DNA from: Janthinobacterium sp.
Lineage (GTDB): Bacteria > Pseudomonadota > Gammaproteobacteria > Burkholderiales > Burkholderiaceae_D
Direction: 5' to 3'
Assembly: GCA_003482555.1 (NCBI GenBank)
Contig: DMYQ01000047.1
Coordinates: 1 to 15,717, forward strand
Length of the DNA stretch: 15,717 nucleotides
Part shown: positions 6,635 through 14,265 of the stretch, in pieces
Layout: the number at the start of each line of letters is the position of its first letter
Numbering within the stretch: position 1 is the first letter of the stretch
Translations under genes and position numbers: made by a program
Notes under the pieces: generated by a model
What the model was told of the DNA's origin: nothing
The model's input: the letters and a program-made list of their open reading frames with translations, nothing else
Database searches by the model: none

Positions 6635-8806
6635 CTAGTGCGCGCGCACGCCTGCCTTGACCATGGCGCCGAATTGCGCCGCCGGCATGGCCGCCGCGAA
6701 CACATACCCTTGCGCATAGTCGCAACCGGCCGCCGCCAGCAAGTCGCGCTGGGCCGCCGTTTCCACCCCTTCCGCCACCACTTTCACGCCCAGCTTGTGG
6801 GCCATGGCGATGATGGCCTCGCACAGCGCCAGGTCGCCCGAGCCGTCTTGCAGCGCGTGCACGAAGGAAGGGTCGATCTTGAGCAGGTCGATATCGAATT
6901 TCTTCAGGCAGGAAAGGGAAAAGTATCCGCTGCCGAAGTTGTCCAGCGCGACCTGTAAACCCATCGCGCGGAACTGGCGCAGCCGCTCGACGACGTGCTT
7001 GGCCTCGTCGAGCAGCACGCCTTCCGTGATTTCGATGACGATGCTGCGGGCCGGCAAACCCTGCTGCGCCAGATGCTCGATCCAGCCCTGGTAAAAGGCG
7101 GCGTCGCAGCGAAATTCCACGGGCGACTTGTTGATGCTGATCTGGAAGGCCGGATCGAGTTCGGCTTGCCACTGCTTGAGCTGCAGCACGGCTTGGCGGA
7201 AGACCCAGTCGCCGATCTCGCCCAGCATGCCGCCGGCCACGGCCATCGGCAAGAATTCGGCCGGCGCCAGCAAGCCGCGCTCGGGATGGCGCCAGCGCAG
7301 CAGCGCCTCGGCGCGGTCGATGCCGCCGCCGCGCAGGTCGACGATGGGTTGGTAGTGGATTTCAAACTGGCGCTCGGCCAGGGCGGTGCGCAAGTCGAGC
7401 GAGGTACGCAGGCGCAACTGGGCTTGCGCCTGCAAGTCGGGCGTGAAATAACTGTAGCGGTTGCGCCCGGCGTTCTTGGCCGCGTACATGGCGCGGTCGG
7501 CGCGGCGCTGCAATTCGTCGATGTCGACCGCGTCCGCCGGGAACAGGGCGATGCCGATGCTGGCCGTGAGCAGCGCTTCCTCGCCGTCCAGCAGGAAGGG
7601 CTGGGCCAGGCTGGCCACCATCTTTTGCGCCACCCGTTCGACGCTGGCCGGCTGGTCGACCCCGGCCAGGATGACGATGAATTCGTCGCCGCCCAGGCGC
7701 GCCACGGTGTCGCTGGCGCGCACGCAGTCGAGCAGGCGCTGCGACGCCTGGGCCAGCAGCAAGTCGCCCTTGTCGTGGCCGAGGCTGTCGTTCACGGTCT
7801 TGAAATGGTCGAGGTCGATGAACAGCAGCGCCAGCACGCGCGACTCGCGGGCCGCCTTCTTCAAGTCGATCTTCAAGCGGTCGAGGAACATGTGGCGGTT
7901 CGGCAACGCCGTCAATTCGTCGAAGTTCGATTGCCGCCAGATCAACTCCGACGATTCCTTGCGCGCGGTAATGTCGGTCACCAGCGCCAGCGCGCCCAGA
8001 TAGGCGCCCTCGCCGTCGAAGATCGGGTTGGTGGCCAGGGTGGCCCACAGCGCGCCCCCATTCTTGCGGATGAACTTGAATTCGTGGCGCTCGGCGACGC
8101 CGTGCTGGCGGCGCGCGATATTGCGTTCCAGCAGAGCGCGACCCTCGTCATCCATGAAGGCCACCAGCGGCTGCTCCAGCATATCCTCGATGCGGTAGCC
8201 CAGCATGTGCGCCATCTTCGGGTTGACGAAGGTGGTACGGGCCGCCTCGTCGATTTCCCAGATGCCTTCCTCGGCGCTGTGGACGATGCGGCGGAAGCGC
8301 TCTTCGCTGCGTTCGAGGGCGGCCAGCTTGCCCTCGGCCAGCTCCAGCACGACGCGGAAAGCCTGGCCGCTGCCGTCCGCGCTGGCCGTCAGGGTCGCCG
8401 CGAAGCCCGGCTCGGCGCGCCCGCGCTTGAGTTGCAGCTGGATCCGCCGCGGCTGGCTGCTATTGAGCGCCTGGCCCACGAATTGGTCGAATTCAGGCAA
8501 GAAGGCGGTGGCCACGAAGGCGCGAAAATGGTGGCGGCCGGAATGCTCGCGGGCGATGCCGAGCAAGTCGGCGCCGACCAGGTTCACTTGCAAAATGGTG
8601 GTATCGAAGCCGAGCACGAGATAGGCGACCGGCGCCAGCAGATAGATATCGTTGAAATAGGCTTGTTCGCGCTCGAAACGCAGGCGTTCGGGGCTGAAGG
8701 CCGTTTCGTCGAAAGTTCCCAGTCCCGTTTCCGGACTGCCGCCCATGGCCGCCATGACGGCGTGATGGGGATGGACGCCGGGCGGCGCATGCTGATTGCG
8801 GTCCAT
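6635..8806 (-). CDS. PAS-PAS-GGDEF-EAL cyclic-di-GMP signalling protein
   Basis: The 723-residue protein is cytoplasmic with no membrane segment. Domains: N-terminal PAS-like sensor (about 45-155); second PAS with its PAC end LALVTDITARK (about 165-283); GGDEF (about 290-455); EAL (about 468-720). The diguanylate cyclase signature GGDEF is intact (372-376), with an inhibitory I-site RASD five residues upstream (363-366). In the EAL domain, E500 (EAL), N559, E595, D622, K643, E679 and Q699 are present, but the DDFG motif reads DNFG, with Asn623 in place of the second Asp, and the late motif is GYVFAAAMPA. It is a probable cyclase; phosphodiesterase activity may be reduced. GGAGGAA at 8811-8817 sets the start firmly. 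Its position beside flagellar genes suggests control of motility, but its direct target is unknown. Confidence 0.94.
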   Translation of the reverse strand: MDRNQHAPPGVHPHHAVMAAMGGSPETGLGTFDETAFSPERLRFEREQAYFNDIYLLAPVAYLVLGFDTTILQVNLVGADLLGIAREHSGRHHFRAFVATAFLPEFDQFVGQALNSSQPRRIQLQLKRGRAEPGFAATLTASADGSGQAFRVVLELAEGKLAALERSEERFRRIVHSAEEGIWEIDEAARTTFVNPKMAHMLGYRIEDMLEQPLVAFMDDEGRALLERNIARRQHGVAERHEFKFIRKNGGALWATLATNPIFDGEGAYLGALALVTDITARKESSELIWRQSNFDELTALPNRHMFLDRLKIDLKKAARESRVLALLFIDLDHFKTVNDSLGHDKGDLLLAQASQRLLDCVRASDTVARLGGDEFIVILAGVDQPASVERVAQKMVASLAQPFLLDGEEALLTASIGIALFPADAVDIDELQRRADRAMYAAKNAGRNRYSYFTPDLQAQAQLRLRTSLDLRTALAERQFEIHYQPIVDLRGGGIDRAEALLRWRHPERGLLAPAEFLPMAVAGGMLGEIGDWVFRQAVLQLKQWQAELDPAFQISINKSPVEFRCDAAFYQGWIEHLAQQGLPARSIVIEITEGVLLDEAKHVVERLRQFRAMGLQVALDNFGSGYFSLSCLKKFDIDLLKIDPSFVHALQDGSGDLALCEAIIAMAHKLGVKVVAEGVETAAQRDLLAAAGCDYAQGYVFAAAMPAAQFGAMVKAGVRAH

Positions 8807-8841
8807 GTCGTTCCTCCACTAGCGATGATGCCTCGGAGTTA

Positions 8842-8870
8842 ACACTAGCATGCGAAAATAAAACTGTCGA
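8842..8870 (-). promoter_or_regulatory. Candidate sigma-70 promoter for the GGDEF/EAL gene
   Basis: On the minus strand TCGACA (8870-8865), a 17-nt spacer and TAGTGT (8847-8842), the latter preceded by an extended -10 TGc, lie about 35 bp before the start codon. The -35 matches 5 of 6 and the -10 only 3 of 6. Confidence 0.4.
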
Positions 8871-8906
8871 GCTATCCGCGCAAGCGCGCGCCCCGCGCCT
8901 GCCCGC

Positions 8907-9563
8907 TCAATGGTGGCCGCGATTCACGCGCCGTTCGACGCGGCGCTGCAAGGCTTCAAACGCCAGGCTCAGGCACCAATACATGGCCGCCGCCGCCAGA
9001 TACAGGGGCAAGGGTTGAAAGGTGGTGGCGATCGCCTCCTTGGTCGAGAGCATCAATTCCGTCATCGTGATCACCGATACCAGCGAAGTGTCCTTGATCA
9101 GGCTGATCAAGGTATTGCTCATCGATGGCACGGCCATGCGCAGGGCTTGCGGCAGCACGATATGGCGCAGGGTCGGCCAGTAACCGAGGCCGAGGCTGAA
9201 GCTGGCCAGCCACTGCCCCTGGCTGACGCCGAGTATGCCGCCGCGCAAGCTTTCCGACAGATAGGCGCCGGCGTTCAGGCTCAGCGCCAGCACGCCCGCC
9301 GTCACCGGGGTGAATTCGATGCCGACGCTGGGCAAACCATAATAAATGACGAAAATTTGCACCAGCAGCGGGGTGCCGCGCATCACGCTCACATATAGCG
9401 CGGCCGGCCAGCGCAGCGGCGTCCACGGTCCCACCCGCAAGATGGCAATGGGAAAGCCGATTGCCAGTCCACCCAACATGGAGGCGACCGCGAACAAGAG
9501 GGTATAGCCGGCGCCGGTCAGCATGCCGGGCGCCGCCTGGCGCAACAATTGCAGTAAATCCAT
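8907..9563 (-). CDS. tcyL: Amino-acid ABC transporter permease, L-cystine (TcyL/YecS) type
   Basis: The 218-residue inner-membrane permease belongs to the His/Glu/Gln polar amino-acid family. Several hydrophobic segments are visible (about 15-45, 52-78, 86-106, 150-170 and 184-204). RGTPLLVQIF (62-71) is a family signature. The EAA loop, which docks the ATPase, runs from about ESLRGGI (104) to IVLPQAL (135-141) with the conserved Gly between. SLIKDTSL (154-161) is also typical. Overall pattern and length are close to E. coli TcyL (YecS). The ATG at 9563 is preferred over a TTG one codon earlier. It lies 45 nt after the binding-protein gene and is presumably co-transcribed. No ATP-binding subunit follows, so that part must be encoded elsewhere. 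Substrate is inferred from the partner gene. Confidence 0.9.
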   Translation of the reverse strand: MDLLQLLRQAAPGMLTGAGYTLLFAVASMLGGLAIGFPIAILRVGPWTPLRWPAALYVSVMRGTPLLVQIFVIYYGLPSVGIEFTPVTAGVLALSLNAGAYLSESLRGGILGVSQGQWLASFSLGLGYWPTLRHIVLPQALRMAVPSMSNTLISLIKDTSLVSVITMTELMLSTKEAIATTFQPLPLYLAAAAMYWCLSLAFEALQRRVERRVNRGHH

Positions 9564-9608
9564 CAATCTCAGTCAAAAATCGTTTGCTTGCGGAAGCACG
9601 GGACGCGC

Positions 9609-10430
9609 TTAAGGGGCCGGCTTGCTGACGTCGACGCCAAACCACTTGACGGAAGCCTTGCTCAGACTGCCATCGGCGGCGATGTCGGCCAGCGCCTTGT
9701 TCAGCGCCGCCTTGAATTGCGGATTGCCCTTCACGAAAGGAATGCCCATGCGCTCGCTGGCGCCCACGCGCGGCCCGGCTTTCAGCGGCAGCGGCGAGTT
9801 TTTCAACAGATAGGCCACCATCAGGCTGTCGTTCAGGGCGGCGTCGACGCGGCCGATGGCCAGGTCTTGCAAGTATTCGGGCGCGGCCGGATAACTTTTC
9901 ACCTCGACGCCCGGGGCCGCCTTCGCTTGCGCCTCGAACGCGCTACCCTGCCCCACGCCCACTTTCTTGCCCTTCAAGTCGGCCAGGCTGGCGTACCGTG
10001 CGGTGTCGGCCTTGCGCAGTACCAATTGCGGGCTGGAAATCGTGTATGGTTCGGAAAAGTCGAAGGTTTCCTGGCGCTTGGCCGTGATACCCACCTGGTT
10101 GACGATCACATCGTATTTTTTCGCCGCCAGGCCGGCCAGGATACCGCTCCACTCGCTGGTGACGAATTCCGGCTTCAGGCCCAGTTTGGCGGCCAGCAGT
10201 TTGGCCACGTCGACGTCGTAACCGCTCAACTCACCGGATTTTTGATCCTTGAAATTGAAGGGTGGATAAGTGCCTTCCATGGCGATCTTCAACGTGCCGC
10301 GCGCCTTGACGGTGTCGAGCAGATCGGCGGCGACGGCGTGCAGGGCGAAACTGGAAGCAAATACCAGGGCCGCCAGTTTGACGGCGGTGGAGGCGGAGCG
10401 GCGGCGCGAAACGTTGACGATAGAAGCCAT
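9609..10430 (-). CDS. tcyJ: Periplasmic amino-acid-binding protein, L-cystine (TcyJ/FliY) type
   Basis: The 273-residue solute-binding protein has a signal peptide: Arg-rich start, hydrophobic core at about 17-30, and a cut near A34/A35 before DLLDTVKARG. Family landmarks are the ligand-site strand EGTYPPFNF (52-60), SGYDVDVAKLLA (69-80), DVIVNQVGIT (107-116) and DFSEPYTIS (124-132), then a DLKGKKVGVGQGS segment and the ending VKWFGVDVSK. This pattern follows E. coli TcyJ (FliY) closely, including ENLK-like replacements of the usual Asp/Arg ligands only in detail, so L-cystine is the best substrate guess. Other polar amino acids are possible. AGGA at 10441-10444 is a plausible though slightly distant (10 nt) ribosome-binding site. 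It is the first gene of the transporter pair. The name FliY in enterics is historical; its closeness to flagellar genes here carries no weight. Confidence 0.9.
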   Translation of the reverse strand: MASIVNVSRRRSASTAVKLAALVFASSFALHAVAADLLDTVKARGTLKIAMEGTYPPFNFKDQKSGELSGYDVDVAKLLAAKLGLKPEFVTSEWSGILAGLAAKKYDVIVNQVGITAKRQETFDFSEPYTISSPQLVLRKADTARYASLADLKGKKVGVGQGSAFEAQAKAAPGVEVKSYPAAPEYLQDLAIGRVDAALNDSLMVAYLLKNSPLPLKAGPRVGASERMGIPFVKGNPQFKAALNKALADIAADGSLSKASVKWFGVDVSKPAP

Positions 10431-10495
10431 GATGGTGCATTCCTTTTAAAAATAGCGGAGTCTGCACTTATAACGCAAAATCGCTCCACGCGTCG

Positions 10496-10527
10496 AAAAA
10501 AAACCGCATATCGATATGCGGTTTTTT
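10496..10527 (-). terminator. Perfect palindromic rho-independent terminator
   Basis: The 18-bp core (10504-10521) is a perfect palindrome, CCGCATA-TCGA-TATGCGG, flanked by eight A (10496-10503) and six T (10522-10527). On the minus strand it follows the outer-membrane protein gene with a run of eight T. The symmetry would let it work in both directions. It separates the porin unit from the tcyJL unit. Confidence 0.9.
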
Positions 10528-10544
10528 CACGGAGATAAAGAAAA

Positions 10545-11714
10545 TCAGAAAATCCCCTGCAGCGACACCGACAGCAACTTCGAATCGCCAAAGAAAGGAT
10601 AGGAATACTGCGACTTATCCTTCGACACATCGTATTGCAGCTTGAGCGCCATATTCTTGTGCACGTCCCAGCGCAGCGACAGATACTGGGTGTTGCGTCC
10701 CTCGATGGGCGCGGTGATCGTGCGGTAGCGCGAAAAGGTATACATCGGCGTCCACGCCCCGTACTGGTAGCCGACACCCATCAGTGCATATTTATACACG
10801 TTGTTGAGGCCCTTGCCGGCGTCGATCTGCTCATAGCGGTCGACTTCCGTCTTCACCAGCCAGTTCTTGTGATCCATGTTTACCGACAAACCCATGATGC
10901 GGGTGCTCTGGTCGTCGACGATGCTGGCGCGGCTGCCATCCGGATTGTCTTGCCAGGTCGTGTCGTTGTAATGCATCAGCATGGCGCGCGCGTCGAACAC
11001 GCCGTTATTCGCCGAGGCCGAGGCGCCGACGATGTTTTTCCACGATTCGTGGGTCGGGGTCGTGTAATAGATCAGGGTGTCGTAAGCGTCGTTCTTTTGC
11101 GTGTAGCCGCCGGCCCAGGCCGTGAACGTACCGGCCCAGGCGGTGGCGCCGAACTGGGTGCGGTAACTCACGTTGGCGCCATCGTAGGCGTAAATCGGCC
11201 AGCCATACACGTCCGGCATCGGCCGCACCCAGGGATAGGCGTAACCGATGTACAGATAATCGCTATAGTAATACAGGGGGATGCGCATCTTGCCGGCCTG
11301 GAAAGTCCAGGCCGAATCGGCCGACGGCGACCAGCTCGCGTACAACCAGTCGACGGTCGGGCGCGAACCCTCGTTCGGATTATTCGCGCGCGCCACCAAT
11401 TGCGCCGTCAGCGACAGGGTGGGCGTGAAATCCTTCTTGATCTGCACCCCCAGCAGGGATTCCTGGTCGAATTGAAAACCCTTGTCCTTTTGATAGACAC
11501 TGGCGTATTCCCAGCCCTGTATGGTGCACGGACATTTCCATTGCTGATAAGTCCAGGGCGCGCCGCTGCCCTGCGCCGACCCGCTCAAGACCTTGGCCCC
11601 GGTCAGATTATAAAAACCGGTCAGTTTCAAGCTACCGTCGTCGCTCAAGTCGATGGCGCCGGCGTGGCCGGCCGCCAGCATGGCAAGCGCCAATGCGATC
11701 AGTGATTTTTTCAT
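10545..11714 (-). CDS. Outer-membrane beta-barrel (porin-like) protein
   Basis: The 389-residue protein has a clear Sec signal peptide, MKKSLIALALAMLAAGHAGA, cut before IDLSDDGSLKLTGFYN. The mature chain is rich in Tyr, Trp and alternating polar/hydrophobic strands and ends in Phe (LLSVSLQGIF), the C-terminal mark of barrels inserted by the BAM machinery. I do not recognise a specific porin family. An unusual Cys-Pro-Cys lies at residues 61-63 in an early extramembrane-looking segment rich in Trp. The start at 11714 is chosen because the signal peptide begins there and GGAGA lies 7 nt upstream. An earlier ATG at 11750 overlaps the stop of the upstream gene as ATGA and would add 12 residues before the signal peptide. 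The tight link with a PstS-like gene suggests joint function. Confidence 0.85.
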   Translation of the reverse strand: MKKSLIALALAMLAAGHAGAIDLSDDGSLKLTGFYNLTGAKVLSGSAQGSGAPWTYQQWKCPCTIQGWEYASVYQKDKGFQFDQESLLGVQIKKDFTPTLSLTAQLVARANNPNEGSRPTVDWLYASWSPSADSAWTFQAGKMRIPLYYYSDYLYIGYAYPWVRPMPDVYGWPIYAYDGANVSYRTQFGATAWAGTFTAWAGGYTQKNDAYDTLIYYTTPTHESWKNIVGASASANNGVFDARAMLMHYNDTTWQDNPDGSRASIVDDQSTRIMGLSVNMDHKNWLVKTEVDRYEQIDAGKGLNNVYKYALMGVGYQYGAWTPMYTFSRYRTITAPIEGRNTQYLSLRWDVHKNMALKLQYDVSKDKSQYSYPFFGDSKLLSVSLQGIF

Positions 11715-11746
11715 CGGACAGTCTCCAGACATGGTAAGGGCGCGCA

Positions 11747-12157
11747 TCATGGCACGATCGCGACGACTTTGACGCTGTCGTCGAGCGCCGCTTTTTCGAT
11801 GTAGCCGATGGCGTTGACGTTCGCGCCGACGGCCTTCTTGACCTCGGCGCTCGACTTGAATTCCTTGGGCAACTTGCCCTTGCCGGTGAAAATGAGCTTG
11901 GACCAGACGGCCTGCACCTGGGAGGGTTCTTTTTCCAGCACTTTTTTATAGAATTCGGCGCGGATGGCCGAGCCCTCGGCTTGCTCGATCGGGGTAAATA
12001 GCACCGAACCGCCGAGGAAGAATTGCGCCGCCTGCGAGGGAAACATCTTGGAGGCGGGATTTTGCGGATTGACCACGATCACCAGTTCGGCATGGGCCGG
12101 CGCGGCGCTCGCCGCCACGGCCAGGAGCAGCGCGGGCAGACGGAGTTGTCGTTTCAT
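11747..12157 (-). CDS. Short PstS-like periplasmic protein
   Basis: The 136-residue protein has a signal peptide (MKRQLRLPALLLAVAASAAPAHA, cut after A23; first 20 residues basic then hydrophobic) and then ELVIVVNPQN. Features such as VWSKLIFTGKGKLPKEFKS, a VKKAVGANVNAIGYIEK segment and a final VKVVAIVP match the phosphate-binding-protein-like (PBP-like_2/PstS) fold. It is under half the length of true PstS (~320-345 residues), so only one lobe or a minimal version is present. No phosphate permease genes are nearby. AGGA 8 nt before the ATG at 12157 decides the start over one five codons upstream. Its stop overlaps an ATG in the frame of the outer-membrane barrel gene, so the two are a unit. 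The ligand is unknown. Confidence 0.85.
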   Translation of the reverse strand: MKRQLRLPALLLAVAASAAPAHAELVIVVNPQNPASKMFPSQAAQFFLGGSVLFTPIEQAEGSAIRAEFYKKVLEKEPSQVQAVWSKLIFTGKGKLPKEFKSSAEVKKAVGANVNAIGYIEKAALDDSVKVVAIVP

Positions 12158-12506
12158 CGGAGTTCCTGTCATCTCTACGGGCGTCGACCAGGCGCGCGCC
12201 CTATCATCGAAATCATCCGCCGCGCCAGGCGCGAGCCCGGTGCGACGACCAGAAAGCGGTTCTGATGCCGCTGCGGGAGAGAATGGTCTTGGCGTTCCCG
12301 ACGTCTTGAGTCTACATCGGAAATTTCGGCAGAATAATGAATACAGGAAAGAAAGAAGATTTTCGACGGCCGGCGTTTCATTTGCGCCACATCAATACGG
12401 CGACGCCGATACGGCTCGCATGAGGCCGTCCGAACCGCCGCGCGGGCGCGCAAACGCACATGAGAATTTTTTGCGGATCTTGGAAAACGTGAGGAGCTAT
12501 CCCGGC
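12158..12506. other. Non-coding 349-bp region upstream of the PstS-like gene
   Basis: No credible gene is seen: a short minus-strand open frame here has Arg-rich, unconstrained composition. The stretch 12300-12380 is AT-richer than its surroundings and is the likeliest place for the promoter of the PstS-like/porin unit, but I find no convincing -35/-10 pair. No clear terminator is seen after the gene ending at 12507. Confidence 0.6.
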
Positions 12507-12935
12507 CTAGCGCATTCGGCGCTTGAGGCCGAAATTATGCCCCACCACCAGGGTGCTGGTGGCCACCAGGCTGCTCAAGCCGACGATCAACTGGATCAGT
12601 TTGTCGTCCGGCAAGATCCACAGCGAGGACGTCGACGCCACGCCGCCGGTGGCCGCGCTGATCAAGGGCGCGACCCATTCCGCGTCGGCCGTCACGTCGA
12701 CAATCACGGCGCCGTCGGCGCTCGTTTGCAGGAAAATATCGCCGCCTTCGGTCAGGCTGAAGCACACGCCATAACCGCTTTCAGCCGGGCCGATGTTTTC
12801 CTGCATGCTGCGGTTGTGCTCTTCGATCCACAGCTCGACGTCATACGGCGTTTCCAGGTGTTCCCAGGGACGGGGCCGGAAGCGCGGGGTGGATGGCTCG
12901 GTGTTGGATGCTTCAGTGTCAGTTGCGTCTTGCAT
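12507..12935 (-). CDS. Hypothetical protein with C-terminal hydrophobic helix
   Basis: The 142-residue protein is not recognised. The acidic N-terminus MQDATDTEASNTEPSTP is followed by a Pro/Arg segment, PYDVELWIEEHNRSM (30-44), a beta-rich middle (about 54-82: GYGVCFSLTEGGDIFLQTSA then AVIVDVTADAEW), and a hydrophobic stretch at about 112-134 ending in a basic tail GLKRRMR. This would fit a tail-anchored or C-terminally membrane-bound protein; the helix is moderately hydrophobic, so this is uncertain. The ATG at 12935 is preferred, with GGGA five bases upstream. In-frame starts further up (12971, 13145) add low-complexity Arg/Ala/Pro sequence that does not look coding. It is transcribed away from the next gene, with 211 bp between them. 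Confidence 0.6.
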   Translation of the reverse strand: MQDATDTEASNTEPSTPRFRPRPWEHLETPYDVELWIEEHNRSMQENIGPAESGYGVCFSLTEGGDIFLQTSADGAVIVDVTADAEWVAPLISAATGGVASTSSLWILPDDKLIQLIVGLSSLVATSTLVVGHNFGLKRRMR

Positions 12936-13146
12936 GGTGATCCCACTATCTTGTTCTGGCGAAAGCGCCATTATCCACCGTCCGTGGCAACCCCGCGGGG
13001 CATTTGCGCATACACCAGGCGAACTTGGCGCCCGCGCCCGCGCCGCGGCACTGACATGGCTCAACAATGACGGTGCAACGCGGCCGGTTCGCGGCGATCC
13101 AACAGAGACCAGCGCCGCGATCGGGCTGGGCGAAAAAGGACACATG

Positions 13147-14253
13147 ATGAAAAATCACTTGCAGCAACTCCAAAGAGTGGCCACGGCGTGCATCATGCTG
13201 AGCCTGGCCGGCATACTGGTCAGCTGTGGCGGCAATTCCCACTTCCATCCGCCGCCGGTGATCGCCTACACCGTCAGCAAGCTGGTCTCGAACGGCCCCG
13301 TCGCCGCCAACCATACCGACCCGAACCTGCAGAACGGCTGGGGCGTCGCCTTCAATCCGACCGGTTTCGTCTGGGTTGCCGACAACGGCACTTCCACTTC
13401 CACCTTGTATGACGGCAACGGCGTGCCACAAAGCCTGGTCGTCCGCATCCCGCCCGGCGCTTCCGGCGCGGCCGCGCCGACCGGCATCGTCTTCAACCCG
13501 ACCAGCGACTTCATCGTCAGCCAGGGCGGCGTATCCGGCAAAGCCGCGTTCATCTTCGTCGGCGAAGGCGGCACCGTTTCCGGCTGGTCGCCCGCCGTCA
13601 ACGCCACCAACGCCGTGACGGCCGTCGACACCGGCGTCGGCGGCGCCGTCTACAAGGGCGTCGCGCTGTCGAGCTACCTGGGCAGCAATTATCTGTACGC
13701 GGCCAACTTCAGGCAGCGCCGCGTCGACGTCTACAACGGCAGCTTCCTTTCCGCCATCCTGCCCGGCAGTTTCACCGATCCCGGCTTGCCCGCCGATTAC
13801 ACGCCATTCAACGTGGCCGCCAGCGGCAACCGCATCTATGTGGCGTATGCCCAGTTCACGGCGCCCAACACCGACGAAAACAAGGGCGCCGGACTGGGCA
13901 TCGTCAACGTCTTCGACAGCGGAGGCGTCTTTATCAAACGCCTGATCACCGGTGGCAAGCTGAACGCGCCCTGGGGCATGGCTTTCGCGCCCCATGCTTT
14001 TCCCGGCTTCCCCGACGCCCTGCTCGTCGGCAATTTCGGCGATGGCTGGATCAATGCCTACGACCCGGACTCGGGTATCTGGCTGGGCGCCCTGAAAGAT
14101 CCGAGCGACCATCCGCTTGCCATCGACGGCCTGTGGGGCCTTGCCTTCGGCAACGACGTCAACACGCAGCCGAAGACGACCTTGTTTTTCGCGGCCGGCC
14201 CGAACGATGAAGCCAATGGCTTGTATGGGCGCATCGACGGCGCGCCAAAATAA
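13147..14253 (+). CDS. TIGR03118-type lipoprotein
   Basis: The 368-residue predicted lipoprotein has a basic N-terminus, a hydrophobic core and the lipobox L-V-S-C (Cys at residue 27), followed by GGNSHFHPPPV. The body carries repeated propeller-like segments such as QNGWGVAFNPTGFVWVADNG, PTGIVFNPTSDF, APWGMAFAPHAFPGFPDALL and DGLWGLAFGN. These fit the TIGR03118 family of secreted or surface proteins of unknown function, possibly a beta-propeller. Some members carry a PEP-CTERM tail; this one has none and relies on the lipid anchor. AAGGA (13136-13140) lies 6 nt from the ATG at 13147. An ATG at 13144 is three bases closer and also possible. The long open frame upstream of this is not coding. 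DUF3460-type gene follows 12 nt after the stop. Confidence 0.85.
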   Translation: MKNHLQQLQRVATACIMLSLAGILVSCGGNSHFHPPPVIAYTVSKLVSNGPVAANHTDPNLQNGWGVAFNPTGFVWVADNGTSTSTLYDGNGVPQSLVVRIPPGASGAAAPTGIVFNPTSDFIVSQGGVSGKAAFIFVGEGGTVSGWSPAVNATNAVTAVDTGVGGAVYKGVALSSYLGSNYLYAANFRQRRVDVYNGSFLSAILPGSFTDPGLPADYTPFNVAASGNRIYVAYAQFTAPNTDENKGAGLGIVNVFDSGGVFIKRLITGGKLNAPWGMAFAPHAFPGFPDALLVGNFGDGWINAYDPDSGIWLGALKDPSDHPLAIDGLWGLAFGNDVNTQPKTTLFFAAGPNDEANGLYGRIDGAPK

Positions 14254-14265
14254 GCGGAGGCTCCC

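Noticed and set aside
6995..8842. 615-codon open frame on the plus strand opposite the GGDEF/EAL gene
   Set aside because: The minus strand encodes a clear four-domain protein with a strong ribosome-binding site; the plus-strand translation is low-complexity and unconstrained.
9609..10430. Reading the FliY-type binding protein as a flagellar gene because of its neighbours
   Set aside because: The FliY name in enterics is historical. The sequence is a solute-binding protein and it is separated from the flg operon by unrelated genes.
12175..12459. 94-codon minus-strand open frame in the 349-bp gap
   Set aside because: Arg-rich, no motif, no ribosome-binding site; it would also need to sit unusually between two genes of the same direction without any sign of selection.
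11964..13070. 368-codon plus-strand open frame across the PstS-like gene and the gap
   Set aside because: It crosses two minus-strand genes and a non-coding stretch, changes composition along its length and shows no domain.
12793..13146. Upstream extension of the TIGR03118-type gene
   Set aside because: It overlaps the start region of the divergent gene, has no ribosome-binding site, and would bury the lipoprotein signal peptide well inside the protein.
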